Origin: Clostridia bacterium
GTDB taxonomy: Bacteria; Bacillota; Clostridia; UBA1381
DNA: 40,057 nt
Assembly (NCBI GenBank): GCA_017415105.1
Contig: JAFQJD010000013.1
Span: 1-40,057, forward strand
Reading direction: 5' to 3'
Part shown: positions 8,082 to 17,358 of the stretch, piece by piece
Numbering within the stretch: the stretch's first letter is position 1
Layout of the letters: each line of letters opens with the position of its first letter
Notes under the pieces: model-generated
Database searches by the model: none
Told to the model about the DNA's origin: nothing
What the model saw: only the letters and a program-made list of their open reading frames with translations
Position numbers and translations under genes: made by a program

Positions 8082-9452
8082 TTAACTTAACTTTTTGGCT
8101 GCCTCAATTGCTATAGCACACTCGACACGTTTCTTTTCAAATTCACACGCAAGCTCGTATGGTTTATTGATATCACCATTGAAGTTTTGTGCATTTGCAC
8201 TGCAGCCGCCGCTGCAATAGAATTTTGCAAAACAGTTTTTGCACTTATCTTTTGTGTATATGTTTGACTTTTCAAAGTAGTCACGTATTTCGGTATTGAG
8301 TTTGCCGTCATAGACGTTACCCATAAGGAAATCATGGTTACCTACAAACTGATGGCAGGGGTAGAGGTCGCCGTTTGCGGCAACTGCCAGGTATTCATGG
8401 CCTGCACCACAGCCGGAAAGACGCTTTATTGCACAAGGTCCCTGGTCAAGGTCCACCATAAAGTGGAAGAAGTTGAACCAGTTTCCGTTTTTCCAACGCT
8501 TTAAGTATTCCTCTGCAAGCTTTTCATATTCTGCAAAGACTTCGGGAATATCAGCTTCAGAGAGTGCATAATCCTCGCTATCCGGTGCAACAACCGGCTC
8601 AACACTTGTCTGCTTGAAGCCGAGGTCAGCAAGATGGATTACGTCCTCTGCAAAGTCTTTGTTAAAAGCAGTGAAAGTACCACGCACATAGTAGTTATCC
8701 TGATTACGGCTTTCTGCCATGTCTATGAACTTTGGAAGAATACTCTCATATGTACCCGAACCGTCAACACGTGTACGCATACGGTCATTGACTTCTTTTC
8801 TGCCATCTATACTCAGTACTACGTTTGATATATTCCTGTTTATATATTCTTTCTTTTCATCATCAAGAAGAACACCGTTGGTTGTTATTGTGAAACGGAA
8901 ATTCTTACCGTGCTTTTCGCCCTGTTCTTTGGCATACTCGGTGATTTCCTTTACAACCCCGAAATTCATTAACGGCTCACCGCCGAAATAGTCAAGCTCG
9001 ATGTTTTTTCTGTTACCGCTGTTTGCGATAACAAAATCAATTGCTTTTTTACCGGTCTCGGCACTCATAATGCCACGTTCGCCGTTATATTCGCCCGTAC
9101 CTGCAAAGCAATATTTACAACGTAGGTTGCAGTCGTGGGCAATATGAAGGCATAACGCCTTTACAACACTCTGCTTGTTCCAGTTTTTTGCAAATTCCTC
9201 GTAGCAGTCATCGCAGAAAAGCTGACCGTTTCTGAAAAGCTCGCAAATATCAAGATAGCTGTCTTTGATTTCATCTGACGGGTATTTCTTTGCCAACTCG
9301 TCGTGGATAAACTGCGGACATTCTTTTTCGGGTACAAACGGCTCTAAAAGATAGTCAAGCATATCGTAAAGACAGTCATCAACAACGTGGACTGCACCTG
9401 AGTATATATCAAGAACAATGTTCATATCGAACATTTTATATTTATGTATCAT
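8082..9452 (-). CDS. scfB: radical SAM/SPASM maturase of the SCIFF ranthipeptide
   Basis: The protein has 456 residues. The radical SAM cluster motif is CNLRCKYC (Cys108, 112, 115), followed by FGGEP. The C-terminal SPASM region has many cysteines, including GCGAGHEYLAVAANGDLYPC and CKNCFAKFYCSGGC. An N-terminal peptide-binding (RRE-like) region is expected. Known relatives install thioether links between cysteines and other residues of the SCIFF peptide. The precursor gene lies directly upstream on the same strand, which makes the assignment firm. The ATG has an AAAGGAT ribosome site. The biological role of the mature peptide is unsettled. Confidence 0.93.
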   Translation of the reverse strand: MIHKYKMFDMNIVLDIYSGAVHVVDDCLYDMLDYLLEPFVPEKECPQFIHDELAKKYPSDEIKDSYLDICELFRNGQLFCDDCYEEFAKNWNKQSVVKALCLHIAHDCNLRCKYCFAGTGEYNGERGIMSAETGKKAIDFVIANSGNRKNIELDYFGGEPLMNFGVVKEITEYAKEQGEKHGKNFRFTITTNGVLLDDEKKEYINRNISNVVLSIDGRKEVNDRMRTRVDGSGTYESILPKFIDMAESRNQDNYYVRGTFTAFNKDFAEDVIHLADLGFKQTSVEPVVAPDSEDYALSEADIPEVFAEYEKLAEEYLKRWKNGNWFNFFHFMVDLDQGPCAIKRLSGCGAGHEYLAVAANGDLYPCHQFVGNHDFLMGNVYDGKLNTEIRDYFEKSNIYTKDKCKNCFAKFYCSGGCSANAQNFNGDINKPYELACEFEKKRVECAIAIEAAKKLS

Positions 9453-9494
9453 TTAACTGTTATCCTTTCGTATAATTTAATAACTAAAACAATA

Positions 9495-9519
9495 CGCTTG
9501 ACGCACTGAGCGTCAAGCG
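9495..9519 (-). terminator. attenuator-like hairpin between scfA and scfB
   Basis: A perfect 9-bp stem (9495-9503 with 9511-9519) with a 7-nt loop lies between the peptide gene and its maturase. On the minus strand a modest T-rich run follows. It probably lowers maturase expression relative to peptide or protects the peptide mRNA 3' end. Confidence 0.6.
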
Positions 9520-9532
9520 AATGTCCGTTTAG

Positions 9533-9676
9533 TTATTCAGCGTGCTCACACTTCTGATTAGCAACTGTGCAGGAAGTCTTACAAGCTGACTGGCATGATG
9601 TCTGGCACTCGCCGCATCCGCCCTTAACAGCTGATTCCTTAAGGTTAGCCTTATTCAAGGTCTTAACGTGTTTCAT
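9533..9676 (-). CDS. scfA: SCIFF ranthipeptide precursor (six cysteines in forty-five)
   Basis: This 47-residue peptide starts at ATG 9676 after GGAGG. The leader begins MKHVKTLNKANLKES and the core has six cysteines at 21, 24, 28, 32, 36 and 43, with GGCGEC and CQSACKTSC spacing. This is the SCIFF family found nearly universally in Clostridia, the substrate of the adjacent radical SAM maturase. Mature members carry thioether cross-links and have been linked to signalling in clostridia; function here is not visible. The gene falls below common ORF length cut-offs and is easily missed. Confidence 0.96.
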   Translation of the reverse strand: MKHVKTLNKANLKESAVKGGCGECQTSCQSACKTSCTVANQKCEHAE

Positions 9677-9721
9677 TGTATTTACCTCCTCTTAGATAGT
9701 AAAGCATACTGCTATAATGCC

Positions 9722-9727
9722 ATTATA
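9722..9727 (-). promoter_or_regulatory. -10 box of scfA
   Basis: TATAAT on the minus strand lies 46-51 nt upstream of the scfA start. No good -35 box is visible at 17 nt, only a T-rich hexamer. Confidence 0.4.
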
Positions 9728-9793
9728 ACACATAATTATGAAAAAATAAAGTCTTTTTTGAAAAAAATTCACATTTGCGAAAAAAGTTGTTAA

Positions 9794-9822
9794 TTGACAA
9801 AAAAAGTAACCTATGGTATAAT
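9794..9822 (+). promoter_or_regulatory. consensus promoter of the gene at 9850
   Basis: A perfect TTGACA (9794-9799) and a perfect TATAAT (9817-9822) are spaced by 17 nt, followed by GGGAGGAG. Confidence 0.85.
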
Positions 9823-9849
9823 TAAAGTATAGTTTGGGAGGAGTGCACG

Positions 9850-11091
9850 ATGAAGAGAATAATAGCTTTAATAAGTGCATTTTTTATGCTTTTTATGCCC
9901 TCTGCCGGTGCGATTTATTCGGGTGCACAGATATATGGCAGTATGGAGCAGGTATTTGGATGGATAGATGAGAAAGTATCACCGCTTGGTGATACTGATT
10001 CTGTTGCCGCAGATTACTATGTAATGGCAAAAAAGCGTTCCGGAGACGTTTTTGATTATAACAAGTATGTGAAGATTACAAATTCCAAGACACCTGTAAC
10101 GGTGCAGGACGCACAACGTATTGTAATGGCAAACACTGCCGCAGGCGGAAGGATGCCTGTGAAGTTTGTTGCAGACTGTACATACAATTGCGAATTTGTC
10201 CGTGCATCTGATATTGCAGGTGCGATTACGGCACTTTTAAGCGGCGAATATAAAATTGAATCTCAAAAGACCGACATAAACAGACTTGCTGTCGGTCTGC
10301 TTTCGATGCAGAATACTGACGGAAGCTTTGACGGTAATGTATTATCAACTGCAAAAAGCATAATTGCTCTGTCTTTTATTTCGGGTAACTGTTATGTTGC
10401 AAAAGGTACCCAAATGGGTGAAAAATACCGTTATGATGTCAACGCATCAATTCTTCGTGGTGTAAACTATCTTCAGAACAGCAAAAACGAAGATTTCGGA
10501 TTTGGAAGTGTTATGAACACGGCATTTGTTGTTATGGCACTTGATTGTGCGGGTGTAGATGCAGATAATGATCCCGGATTCTCTGACGGGGTATCCTCGA
10601 CATTTTCTGCTCTTATGTCATACCGTAATGAGGATGGCAGTTTTGGTACACATCCTGACGATACCGCTATAGCATCGTGTGCACTTGTAAGCCATCTGCG
10701 TGCTATGCAGGGTAATTCTGCGTTTTTTGCGTTACGTACAGAGGATATGCCATATAACCCGAATGACTATATTGAGGATATAAACCATTCAGGTGAGGGT
10801 TTGAAAATTGAAACTCAGGAAGAAATTGTTGTTTCGGATAACGATGCAAAACTGGAAGCTGACACAACAGAAAAACCGTATGAGCTTACAGCACCTGTTG
10901 CAGCAGAAACCGAGCCTTACAGTGCTGAACGTAAATCATCAAAGCTTCTGGCAGTTGTTGTTATAGTACTGTCGGTTATTGTGGTTGCGGCACTTGTTAC
11001 AGGCTTTGTTGTATATGTTGTATATGCAAGACCACGGAAAACATATCATACCAAAAAATCAGATGATGAAGATGACTGTATACTCAAATAA
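9850..11091 (+). CDS. secreted, C-terminally anchored protein with prenyltransferase/squalene-oxidase-type repeats
   Basis: The protein has 413 residues. MKRIIALISAFFMLFMPSAG is a signal peptide with likely cleavage after Ala21. The middle part has alpha/alpha-toroid repeats with QNTDGSFD and RNEDGSFG, the G-x-F/W repeats of the terpenoid-cyclase/prenyltransferase fold. An acidic, low-complexity linker (about 305-365) leads to one membrane helix (about 366-393) and a charged cytoplasmic tail. The catalytic aspartate motif of real cyclases is not apparent, so a binding or surface role is more likely than terpene chemistry. It has its own consensus promoter and diverges from scfA; any functional link to SCIFF is unproven. 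Confidence 0.72.
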   Translation: MKRIIALISAFFMLFMPSAGAIYSGAQIYGSMEQVFGWIDEKVSPLGDTDSVAADYYVMAKKRSGDVFDYNKYVKITNSKTPVTVQDAQRIVMANTAAGGRMPVKFVADCTYNCEFVRASDIAGAITALLSGEYKIESQKTDINRLAVGLLSMQNTDGSFDGNVLSTAKSIIALSFISGNCYVAKGTQMGEKYRYDVNASILRGVNYLQNSKNEDFGFGSVMNTAFVVMALDCAGVDADNDPGFSDGVSSTFSALMSYRNEDGSFGTHPDDTAIASCALVSHLRAMQGNSAFFALRTEDMPYNPNDYIEDINHSGEGLKIETQEEIVVSDNDAKLEADTTEKPYELTAPVAAETEPYSAERKSSKLLAVVVIVLSVIVVAALVTGFVVYVVYARPRKTYHTKKSDDEDDCILK

Positions 11092-11135
11092 CCTGACAAT
11101 TAACATTTAACGCAATAAAGAAGGAGGTTTTTCGT

Positions 11136-14100
11136 TTGAGTAAACTTCATATGGGAATAGATGTCGGTTCAACTACTGTTAAGATAGTTGTGCTTGACGA
11201 TGACAAAAATATAAAATATTCTGAATACAGACGTCACTATTCGGACATCAAAAGTACTGTCCTCGCACTTTTCGATGAGGTAAAGAAAACGGTCGGTGCG
11301 AGTGAATTCAGTGTTGTAATAACAGGTTCGGGTGGTTTATTGCTTTCGGAGATGCTCGGACTTGAATTTGTTCAGGAGGTAATTGCAAATAAAACTGCAA
11401 TTGAGACCTTTTTACCGGACACTGACGTTGTAATTGAGCTTGGCGGTGAGGATGCAAAGATTTTGTATCTCACGGGCGGACTTGAACAGCGAATGAACGG
11501 AACTTGTGCCGGAGGTACGGGTTCGTTTATTGACCAGATGAGCATACTTTTAAAAACTGATGCTGACGGGCTTAACGACCTTGCAAAGAAGCATACTACA
11601 ATATATCCTATTGCGGCACGGTGTGGTGTATTTGCAAAATCTGATGTTCAGCCACTCTTAAACGAAGGTGCGGCACGTGAGGACGTTGCAGCATCTGTTT
11701 TGCAGGCGGTTGTAACACAGACGATTTCAGGTCTTGCACAGGGCAGACCGATAAAGGGCAATATCGTATTTCTTGGCGGACCTCTGCATTTTCTTACACA
11801 GCTTCGTGTACAGTTTGAAGAAACTTTAAAAGAGAACACAACATCATTTAATACGCCTGATAATGCACAGCTTTTTGTTGCAATCGGTGCGGCACTTACC
11901 AATACTGACGGTGAGGCAGCGACAGTTGATGCACTGACCGAGCGACTTAAAAACTCACACGGTGTTGATGCTGAAATAACTCGTATGCCAAAGCTTTTTG
12001 AAACAGAAGAGGATAAAAAAGAGTTTTTTGAACGCCACGAGAAAGATACTGCCATAAGAGGTGATATATCTCTTGCAAAGGGTCCGGTATTTCTCGGACT
12101 TGATGTTGGGTCAACCACTATTAAGTGTGCTGTTATTAACGAAAACGACGAAATCATATATTCATATTACGGTAAAAATGAGGGCAGTCCTATAACTTGC
12201 GGTATAAACATTATGCGTGAGCTTTATGAGAAGCTTCCAAAGGGTGCATACATAGCAAACGGCTGTACAACAGGTTACGGTGAGCAGCTATTAAAAACCG
12301 CTTTCAGAATTGATGAGGGCGAGATTGAAACAATCGCACACTATAAAGCGGCAAACCACTTCAGACCGGGCGTTGATTTCATAATCGACATCGGCGGTCA
12401 GGATATGAAATGTATGAAGATTAAAAACGGCGTAATAGATTCTATTATGCTTAATGAGGCATGCTCATCAGGATGTGGCTCGTTTATACAGACATTTGCA
12501 GAATCTCTGGGTTATGACTCAATATCATTTGCGGAGGAAGCATTGACAGCCGAAAACCCTGTTGACCTTGGCACACGTTGTACAGTATTTATGAACTCAC
12601 GTGTGAAGCAGGCACAAAAAGAGGGTGCGACGGTCGGTGATATAAGTGCGGGACTTTCGTATTCTGTTGTGCGTAACGCACTTTACAAGGTTATAAAGCT
12701 TCGTGATCCGTCACTTATGGGTGAGAAGATAGTTGTTCAGGGCGGAACATTCAACAACAACTCGATTCTGCGATGTTTCGAGCTTTTAACGAAGAAGAAT
12801 GTAACACGGCCTGATATTGCCGGAATAATGGGAGCATTCGGCTCTGCACTTATCGCAAAAGAACGATGGGCAGGCGGTGAATGTGATATTATAACACGTG
12901 ATGAGCTTGATACGTTCAGGTTTACAACAACACTTACACGTTGTGAGAAATGTAATAATCACTGCCAGCTCACAGTAACCGATTTTGGCGACGGAAGCAA
13001 GTTTATTTCCGGCAACCGATGTGAGAGAGGTGCCGGCGAGGAATCCAAGAAAAAGGATATACCAAACCTTTACGATTACAAATATAAACGTGCATTCAGA
13101 TACAAGGGATTAAAGGCAGACGAGGCACCGCGTGGCGTTATTGCAATGCCGAGGGTTCTCAATATGTACGAGAACTATCCGTTGTGGTTTACTTTCTTTA
13201 CTGAGCTTGGCTTTTCAGTGAAGCTTTCAGGAAGAAGTACACACGCAATGTATGAAAAGGGTATTGATTCGATACCGTCAGAGAGTGCGTGCTATCCTGC
13301 AAAGCTTGTACACGGTCATATTGAGGATTTGCTTGAGAAAGGCTATAAAACAATATTCTATCCGTGTATTCCGTATGAGCAGATAGAATACAGTGCTGCA
13401 GGTAATCACTTCAACTGCCCGATGGTAACTTCATACCCTGAGGTCATATATAAGAATATGGACGCACTGCGTGAGGGTGATATAAAGTTCTTGTATCCTT
13501 TTATAAACCTTGCAGACCGTCCGTCTTTTAACAGACAGATGGCAAAAGCTCTTGTTGATTTTGATATTCCGTTTAAGGATATAAAATCAGCAGCTGATAA
13601 GGCATTTAGTGAGCTTAAAAGCTACAAAAACGATATACGCAAAAAGGGCGAAGAAACCTTAAAATGGCTTGATGAAAACAACAAACGTGGAATTGTACTT
13701 GCAGGCAGACCGTACCATATCGACCCTGAAATCAATCACGGTATTCCGGATATGATAAACAGCCTTGGTTTTGCAGTTCTTACAGAGGACAGTGTTGCAC
13801 ACCTCGGTGAGCTTGAGCGTGACATTCGTGTTGTTGACCAGTGGGCATACCATACAAGACTTTATGAGGCGGCATCAGAGGTTATAAAGAATGACCGTCT
13901 TGAGTTAATACAGCTTAATTCATTTGGATGCGGTCTTGATGCTGTTACAACCGATCAGGTTATGGAGATATTGCAGTCACATGAGCGTATTTATACAACA
14001 CTCAAAATAGATGAGGTTTCAAATCTTGGTACTGCACGAATAAGAGTACGTTCTCTTAAAGCGGCGGTAAAGGAACGTGATATCAACAACTTCGTTCCGC

Positions 14101-15443
14101 AAAAGGTTGAGGATTATACAATAAACCGTGTTCAGTTCACTGAAAAGGAGAAGAAAAACCACACTATTATATTCCCACAGATGAGCCCGACGCATTTCGG
14201 ACTGTTTGAGGCGGTATTCCGTGCGAATGGATATAATGCAGTTGTTCTTGAGCACGCAACACCGGAGGACGTTGAGGCAGGACTGAAAAGCGTAAATAAC
14301 GATGCATGCTATCCGTCAATTCTTGTTACAGGTCAGCTTGTTAACGCATTTATATCCGGCAGATGTGATCCGGATAACACATCGGTTATGATAACACAGA
14401 CCGGTGGCGGTTGCCGTGCTACAAACTATATCGCATTTTTACGTAAGGCTCTTAAGGAAGCAGGATATTCGCAAGTACCTGTAATATCACTTAACATTTC
14501 GGGGCTTGAAGGTAATCCGGGATTTAAGATAACGCCGAAGCTTGTCGATGGTGTTCTTAAGGCGTGCACGTGGGGAGATTTGCTCCTTTCGGTGTCGCAG
14601 CGAATACGTCCATATGAAATCAACGAGGGCGAAACCAACGAGGTATATAACCGTTGGCAGGCAAGACTGCATAACGATATCGTAAACAATAATGCAAAAA
14701 ATCTCAAATTAAAACGTGTTATAGAGGAAATAATCGCTGATTTTGATGCAATTCCGATAGACGAAACGGTAAAGAAACCTAAAGTCGGAGTAGTGGGTGA
14801 AATACTTGTAAAATTCCATCCTGATGCAAATAACGATGTTGTTGGAGTAATAGAATCTGAGGGTGGCGAGGCGGTTATGCCGGGACTTGCTGACTTCTTC
14901 TTGTATTGTCTTTATAACAATAACTTTAAGCACGATAATCTCGGTACAAAAGCATCAACCGCACGTCTTTGCAATCTTGCAATATGGGGAGTTGAAAGCT
15001 ACAGAAAGCATGCTAAAAAGCTTATGTCGGAAAATCCGAAATTCGCATCCCGTGCACCGGGGCACATCGCAGAAATTGCCGAGGAGGCTAAAAAGGTACT
15101 TCAGCTCGGTCACTGTACCGGTGAGGGTTGGTTCTTAACGGGTGAGATGATAGAGCTTATAAATTCGGGTGTTCCCAATATCGTATGTGTACAGCCGTTT
15201 GCGTGTCTGCCAAACCACGTAACCGGTAAGGGTATGATAAAGGAGTTACGCCGTCTGTATCCGCAGTCAAATGTCGTTGCAATCGACTATGACCCGGGTG
15301 CAAGTGAGGTTAATCAGCTCAACCGTATCAAGCTTATGATGGCAGTTGCGTTTGAGAATATCAAAAAGGAAGAAATGTTTGATACAATTCTGCATAAAAA
15401 ACGACGCACAGAGCTTAAGGCACCTGAAAAGCAAGAGGTATAA
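11136..15443 (+). CDS. giant acyl-CoA dehydratase activase / DUF2229 protein with two ASKHA domains
   Basis: The protein has 1435 residues. Two BadF/HgdC-type ATPase domains are fused: [16 protein letters not shown] at the N-terminus and [15 protein letters not shown] near residue 320. Each has an iron-sulphur cysteine site, [11 protein letters not shown] near 124 and [11 protein letters not shown] near 443. A DUF2229 region (about 655-870) and a region resembling 2-hydroxyacyl-CoA dehydratase subunits (about 980-1410) follow. Known short relatives use ATP to pass an electron to 2-hydroxyacyl-CoA dehydratases; the substrate of the giant fusions is not settled. It starts with TTG at 11136, 8 nt after AAGGAGGT. 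It stands alone, following the anchored protein gene by 44 nt. Confidence 0.88.
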   Translation: MSKLHMGIDVGSTTVKIVVLDDDKNIKYSEYRRHYSDIKSTVLALFDEVKKTVGASEFSVVITGSGGLLLSEMLGLEFVQEVIANKTAIETFLPDTDVVIELGGEDAKILYLTGGLEQRMNGTCAGGTGSFIDQMSILLKTDADGLNDLAKKHTTIYPIAARCGVFAKSDVQPLLNEGAAREDVAASVLQAVVTQTISGLAQGRPIKGNIVFLGGPLHFLTQLRVQFEETLKENTTSFNTPDNAQLFVAIGAALTNTDGEAATVDALTERLKNSHGVDAEITRMPKLFETEEDKKEFFERHEKDTAIRGDISLAKGPVFLGLDVGSTTIKCAVINENDEIIYSYYGKNEGSPITCGINIMRELYEKLPKGAYIANGCTTGYGEQLLKTAFRIDEGEIETIAHYKAANHFRPGVDFIIDIGGQDMKCMKIKNGVIDSIMLNEACSSGCGSFIQTFAESLGYDSISFAEEALTAENPVDLGTRCTVFMNSRVKQAQKEGATVGDISAGLSYSVVRNALYKVIKLRDPSLMGEKIVVQGGTFNNNSILRCFELLTKKNVTRPDIAGIMGAFGSALIAKERWAGGECDIITRDELDTFRFTTTLTRCEKCNNHCQLTVTDFGDGSKFISGNRCERGAGEESKKKDIPNLYDYKYKRAFRYKGLKADEAPRGVIAMPRVLNMYENYPLWFTFFTELGFSVKLSGRSTHAMYEKGIDSIPSESACYPAKLVHGHIEDLLEKGYKTIFYPCIPYEQIEYSAAGNHFNCPMVTSYPEVIYKNMDALREGDIKFLYPFINLADRPSFNRQMAKALVDFDIPFKDIKSAADKAFSELKSYKNDIRKKGEETLKWLDENNKRGIVLAGRPYHIDPEINHGIPDMINSLGFAVLTEDSVAHLGELERDIRVVDQWAYHTRLYEAASEVIKNDRLELIQLNSFGCGLDAVTTDQVMEILQSHERIYTTLKIDEVSNLGTARIRVRSLKAAVKERDINNFVPQKVEDYTINRVQFTEKEKKNHTIIFPQMSPTHFGLFEAVFRANGYNAVVLEHATPEDVEAGLKSVNNDACYPSILVTGQLVNAFISGRCDPDNTSVMITQTGGGCRATNYIAFLRKALKEAGYSQVPVISLNISGLEGNPGFKITPKLVDGVLKACTWGDLLLSVSQRIRPYEINEGETNEVYNRWQARLHNDIVNNNAKNLKLKRVIEEIIADFDAIPIDETVKKPKVGVVGEILVKFHPDANNDVVGVIESEGGEAVMPGLADFFLYCLYNNNFKHDNLGTKASTARLCNLAIWGVESYRKHAKKLMSENPKFASRAPGHIAEIAEEAKKVLQLGHCTGEGWFLTGEMIELINSGVPNIVCVQPFACLPNHVTGKGMIKELRRLYPQSNVVAIDYDPGASEVNQLNRIKLMMAVAFENIKKEEMFDTILHKKRRTELKAPEKQEV

Positions 15444-15449
15444 AAGGAT

Positions 15450-15478
15450 ACAAGCCTGACCGTTACGGTCAGGCTTGT
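15450..15478. terminator. strong hairpin after the activase gene
   Basis: A perfect 13-bp stem (15450-15462 with 15466-15478) with a 3-nt loop lies 6 nt after the stop. No T run follows on the plus strand. On the minus strand a moderately T-rich stretch follows, so it may also act as a back-up terminator for the RNA transcribed from 15680. Confidence 0.65.
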
Positions 15479-15521
15479 ATGGGTTAAGTTGCGTGGTTGC
15501 TCGCGCTTCGAGCAGTGCATT
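15479..15521. other. non-coding spacer with a small hairpin
   Basis: No reading frame is credible here. A 6-bp stem, TGCTCG (15498-15503) with CGAGCA (15509-15514), is the only structure I see. It lies between the activase terminator and the terminator of the minus-strand RNA. Confidence 0.4.
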
Positions 15522-15680
15522 AAAAAAGTGCATCAGCACGGGCCGATGCACGAAAAATGCATTGCCCTTTTGATACCACTCAAACTGAACAACACAAACA
15601 GTGCTCTCCATATGGGCATGCATTTTTGCCAAAATAAATAGAGAGACTGTTTTGTCTATATATTCAGTTCGAGTGGTACC
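15522..15680 (-). ncRNA. candidate structured small RNA of about 156 nt, family unknown
   Basis: A perfect minus-strand promoter is followed by a long hairpin, then an intrinsic terminator. The first stem pairs 15663-15680 with 15572-15589 over 18 bp. A second, slightly bulged stem pairs 15641-15655 with 15594-15608. A short apical stem (15627-15630 with 15615-15618) closes the structure. The terminator stem is 15542-15551 with 15528-15537, followed by six U at 15527-15522. Each A-C mismatch in these stems on the plus strand is a G-U pair on the minus strand, which argues that the minus strand is the functional RNA. It has no credible ORF. The long imperfect hairpin recalls 6S RNA, but it is short and I could not match a family. 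Confidence 0.72.
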
Positions 15681-15683
15681 CAC

Positions 15684-15712
15684 ATTATACCACATATTAT
15701 CTCAATTGTCAA
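15684..15712 (-). promoter_or_regulatory. consensus promoter of the candidate small RNA
   Basis: On the minus strand perfect TTGACA (15712-15707) and TATAAT (15689-15684) are spaced by 17 nt. The predicted start at about 15677 falls within the first bases of the long stem. Confidence 0.8.
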
Positions 15713-15734
15713 ATAATTATTTTTTCAAAAACTC

Positions 15735-15763
15735 TTGACAATTAAATTATGGTGTGGTATAGT
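15735..15763 (+). promoter_or_regulatory. promoter of the trpB operon
   Basis: TTGACA (15735-15740), 17 nt, TATAGT (15758-15763). It lies 22 nt from the -35 box of the opposite RNA promoter. Confidence 0.8.
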
Positions 15764-15784
15764 ATATTCAACTAAAAACCATTG

Positions 15785-16028
15785 AAGCAGAAAAAAATCA
15801 GACACGGACTTTAAGAGCGAGCGGATTACGGTGTGAGTTCCGCAAAGGACACCTGAATAATATGGACTGCTGAGGGCGGTGTTAAATGCACCGACGGCTG
15901 ATTCACGTTAAGAGTCGGAGATATAGAGGTATCTCGCAGAGGGGCAGTCAAATGCCTGAAACAAGGTGGCACCACGGATATATGTATATTCGTCCTTGAC
16001 AGAAGTTTTACTGTCAGGGATTTTTTTA
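15785..16028 (+). promoter_or_regulatory. T-box leader, predicted tryptophan-specific
   Basis: The conserved T-box AAGGTGGCACCACGG is at 15963-15977. The intrinsic terminator pairs 15993-16002 with 16011-16020 and has a seven-T tail. The candidate specifier codon TGG at 15863-15865 is followed by A. This placement equals that of TTC-A in the Phe T-box upstream of pheS (19733-19736), and Trp fits the downstream trpB. Uncharged tRNA-Trp should stabilise the antiterminator and let transcription reach trpB. Confidence 0.88.
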
Positions 16029-16041
16029 TGAGGTGATACAG

Positions 16042-16083
16042 ATGTTATTAACAAAACGATGGCGTAGCAATAATATAGACTAA
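16042..16083 (+). CDS. Trp-containing leader peptide behind the T-box
   Basis: A 13-codon frame encodes MLLTKRWRSNNID, with one tryptophan codon (16060-16062). It is preceded by GAGGTGAT, an excellent ribosome site at proper distance. It lies after the T-box terminator and 34 nt before trpB. The combination suggests a second regulatory layer sensing tryptophan during translation, or coupling of trpB translation. There is no direct proof of translation. Confidence 0.6.
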   Translation: MLLTKRWRSNNID

Positions 16084-16117
16084 TAAGCAAATTATAAATA
16101 AATGGAGGAAATAAAAA

Positions 16118-17335
16118 ATGGAGTATAATGGAATAAATTTTGATACATATTTTAAAAACTATCCGGACGAAAACGGATTTTTCGGCAAATACGGCGGTGC
16201 GTATATCACTGAGGATTTGAAAAAGGCAATGGAGGAGATTACAGAAGCATATTTCACAATCTGTAAATCTTCAAAGTTTATAAGCGAACTTCGCAGAATA
16301 CGCAGAGATTTTCAGGGCAGACCGACGCCTATTTCACATCTTGAGCGTTTGTCAGAGTCGCTTGGCAATGTTCAGCTTTATGTTAAACGTGAGGACTTAA
16401 ACCATACAGGTGCACATAAGCTTAATCACTGCATGGGTGAGGCACTTCTTGCAAAGTATATGGGCAAGAAAAAGGTAATTGCAGAAACAGGTGCAGGTCA
16501 GCACGGTGTTGCATTGGCGACAGCTGCTGCATATTTCGGTCTTGAATGTGATATTTATATGGGTACTGTTGATATTGCAAAGCAGGCTCCCAACGTCGCA
16601 AGAATGAAGATACTCGGTGCAAATGTAGTTGAGGTAAAAGAAGGTCTGCAGACACTTAAAGAAGCGGTAGATGCTGCATTTGCGGCATATGCCCGTGACT
16701 ATAAGGACAGTATCTACTGTATCGGTTCAGTGCTTGGTCCGCATCCGTTCCCGATGATGGTAAGAGATTTCCAGAGCGTTGTAGGAATTGAGGCTCGTGA
16801 GCAGTTTATGGATATGACGGGTGAACTACCTGACGCTGTTGTTGCGTGCGTTGGCGGCGGTTCAAATGCGATGGGTATGTTCTCAGGCTTCTTGAATGAC
16901 CCTGTTGATATTTACGGTGTTGAACCCTTGGGACGCGGTGAAAAGCTTGGTGACCATGCGGCAAGCCTTAAGTACGGAACAGAGGGCATTATGCACGGCT
17001 TTAACAGTATTATGCTTAAAGACGAAAATGGTGAGCCGGCACCGGTTTACTCGGTTGCAAGCGGTCTTGACTATCCATCATCAGGTCCGGAGCACGCATT
17101 TTTGCACGATCTGGGCAGAGTTAAATATGATGTTGTATCAGACGATGAAACAATTGATGCATTCTTTACTTTATCACGTCTTGAGGGAATTATTCCGGCA
17201 ATTGAGAGCTCGCACGCAGTTGCGTATGCAATGAAGCTTGCAAAGGAAATGGGCAAGGGCTCAATTCTTATAAACCTTTCGGGCAGAGGCGACAAGGATA
17301 TGGACTACATTATAGAAAAATACGGTATAAGATAA
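16118..17335 (+). CDS. trpB: tryptophan synthase beta chain, without an adjacent alpha chain
   Basis: The protein has 405 residues, the normal TrpB1 length. The PLP lysine is Lys101 in [12 protein letters not shown], the catalytic glutamate is Glu123 in AETGAGQHG, and the phosphate loop GGGSNAMG is near residue 247. TrpB condenses indole with serine to make tryptophan. No trpA or other trp gene is near, so it may salvage indole, which is common in gut communities, or partner with a TrpA encoded elsewhere. GGAGG precedes the ATG. The gene is under the Trp T-box and leader ORF, and an AEC transporter follows 23 nt downstream. Confidence 0.95.
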   Translation: MEYNGINFDTYFKNYPDENGFFGKYGGAYITEDLKKAMEEITEAYFTICKSSKFISELRRIRRDFQGRPTPISHLERLSESLGNVQLYVKREDLNHTGAHKLNHCMGEALLAKYMGKKKVIAETGAGQHGVALATAAAYFGLECDIYMGTVDIAKQAPNVARMKILGANVVEVKEGLQTLKEAVDAAFAAYARDYKDSIYCIGSVLGPHPFPMMVRDFQSVVGIEAREQFMDMTGELPDAVVACVGGGSNAMGMFSGFLNDPVDIYGVEPLGRGEKLGDHAASLKYGTEGIMHGFNSIMLKDENGEPAPVYSVASGLDYPSSGPEHAFLHDLGRVKYDVVSDDETIDAFFTLSRLEGIIPAIESSHAVAYAMKLAKEMGKGSILINLSGRGDKDMDYIIEKYGIR

Positions 17336-17358
17336 CCGACAGCAGAGAGGTAAAAACT

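Noticed and set aside
15522-15695. A short insertion element (MITE) explanation for the inverted repeats
   Set aside because: There is no flanking duplication, the stem carries strand-specific G-U pairs, and a promoter and terminator fit an RNA gene better.
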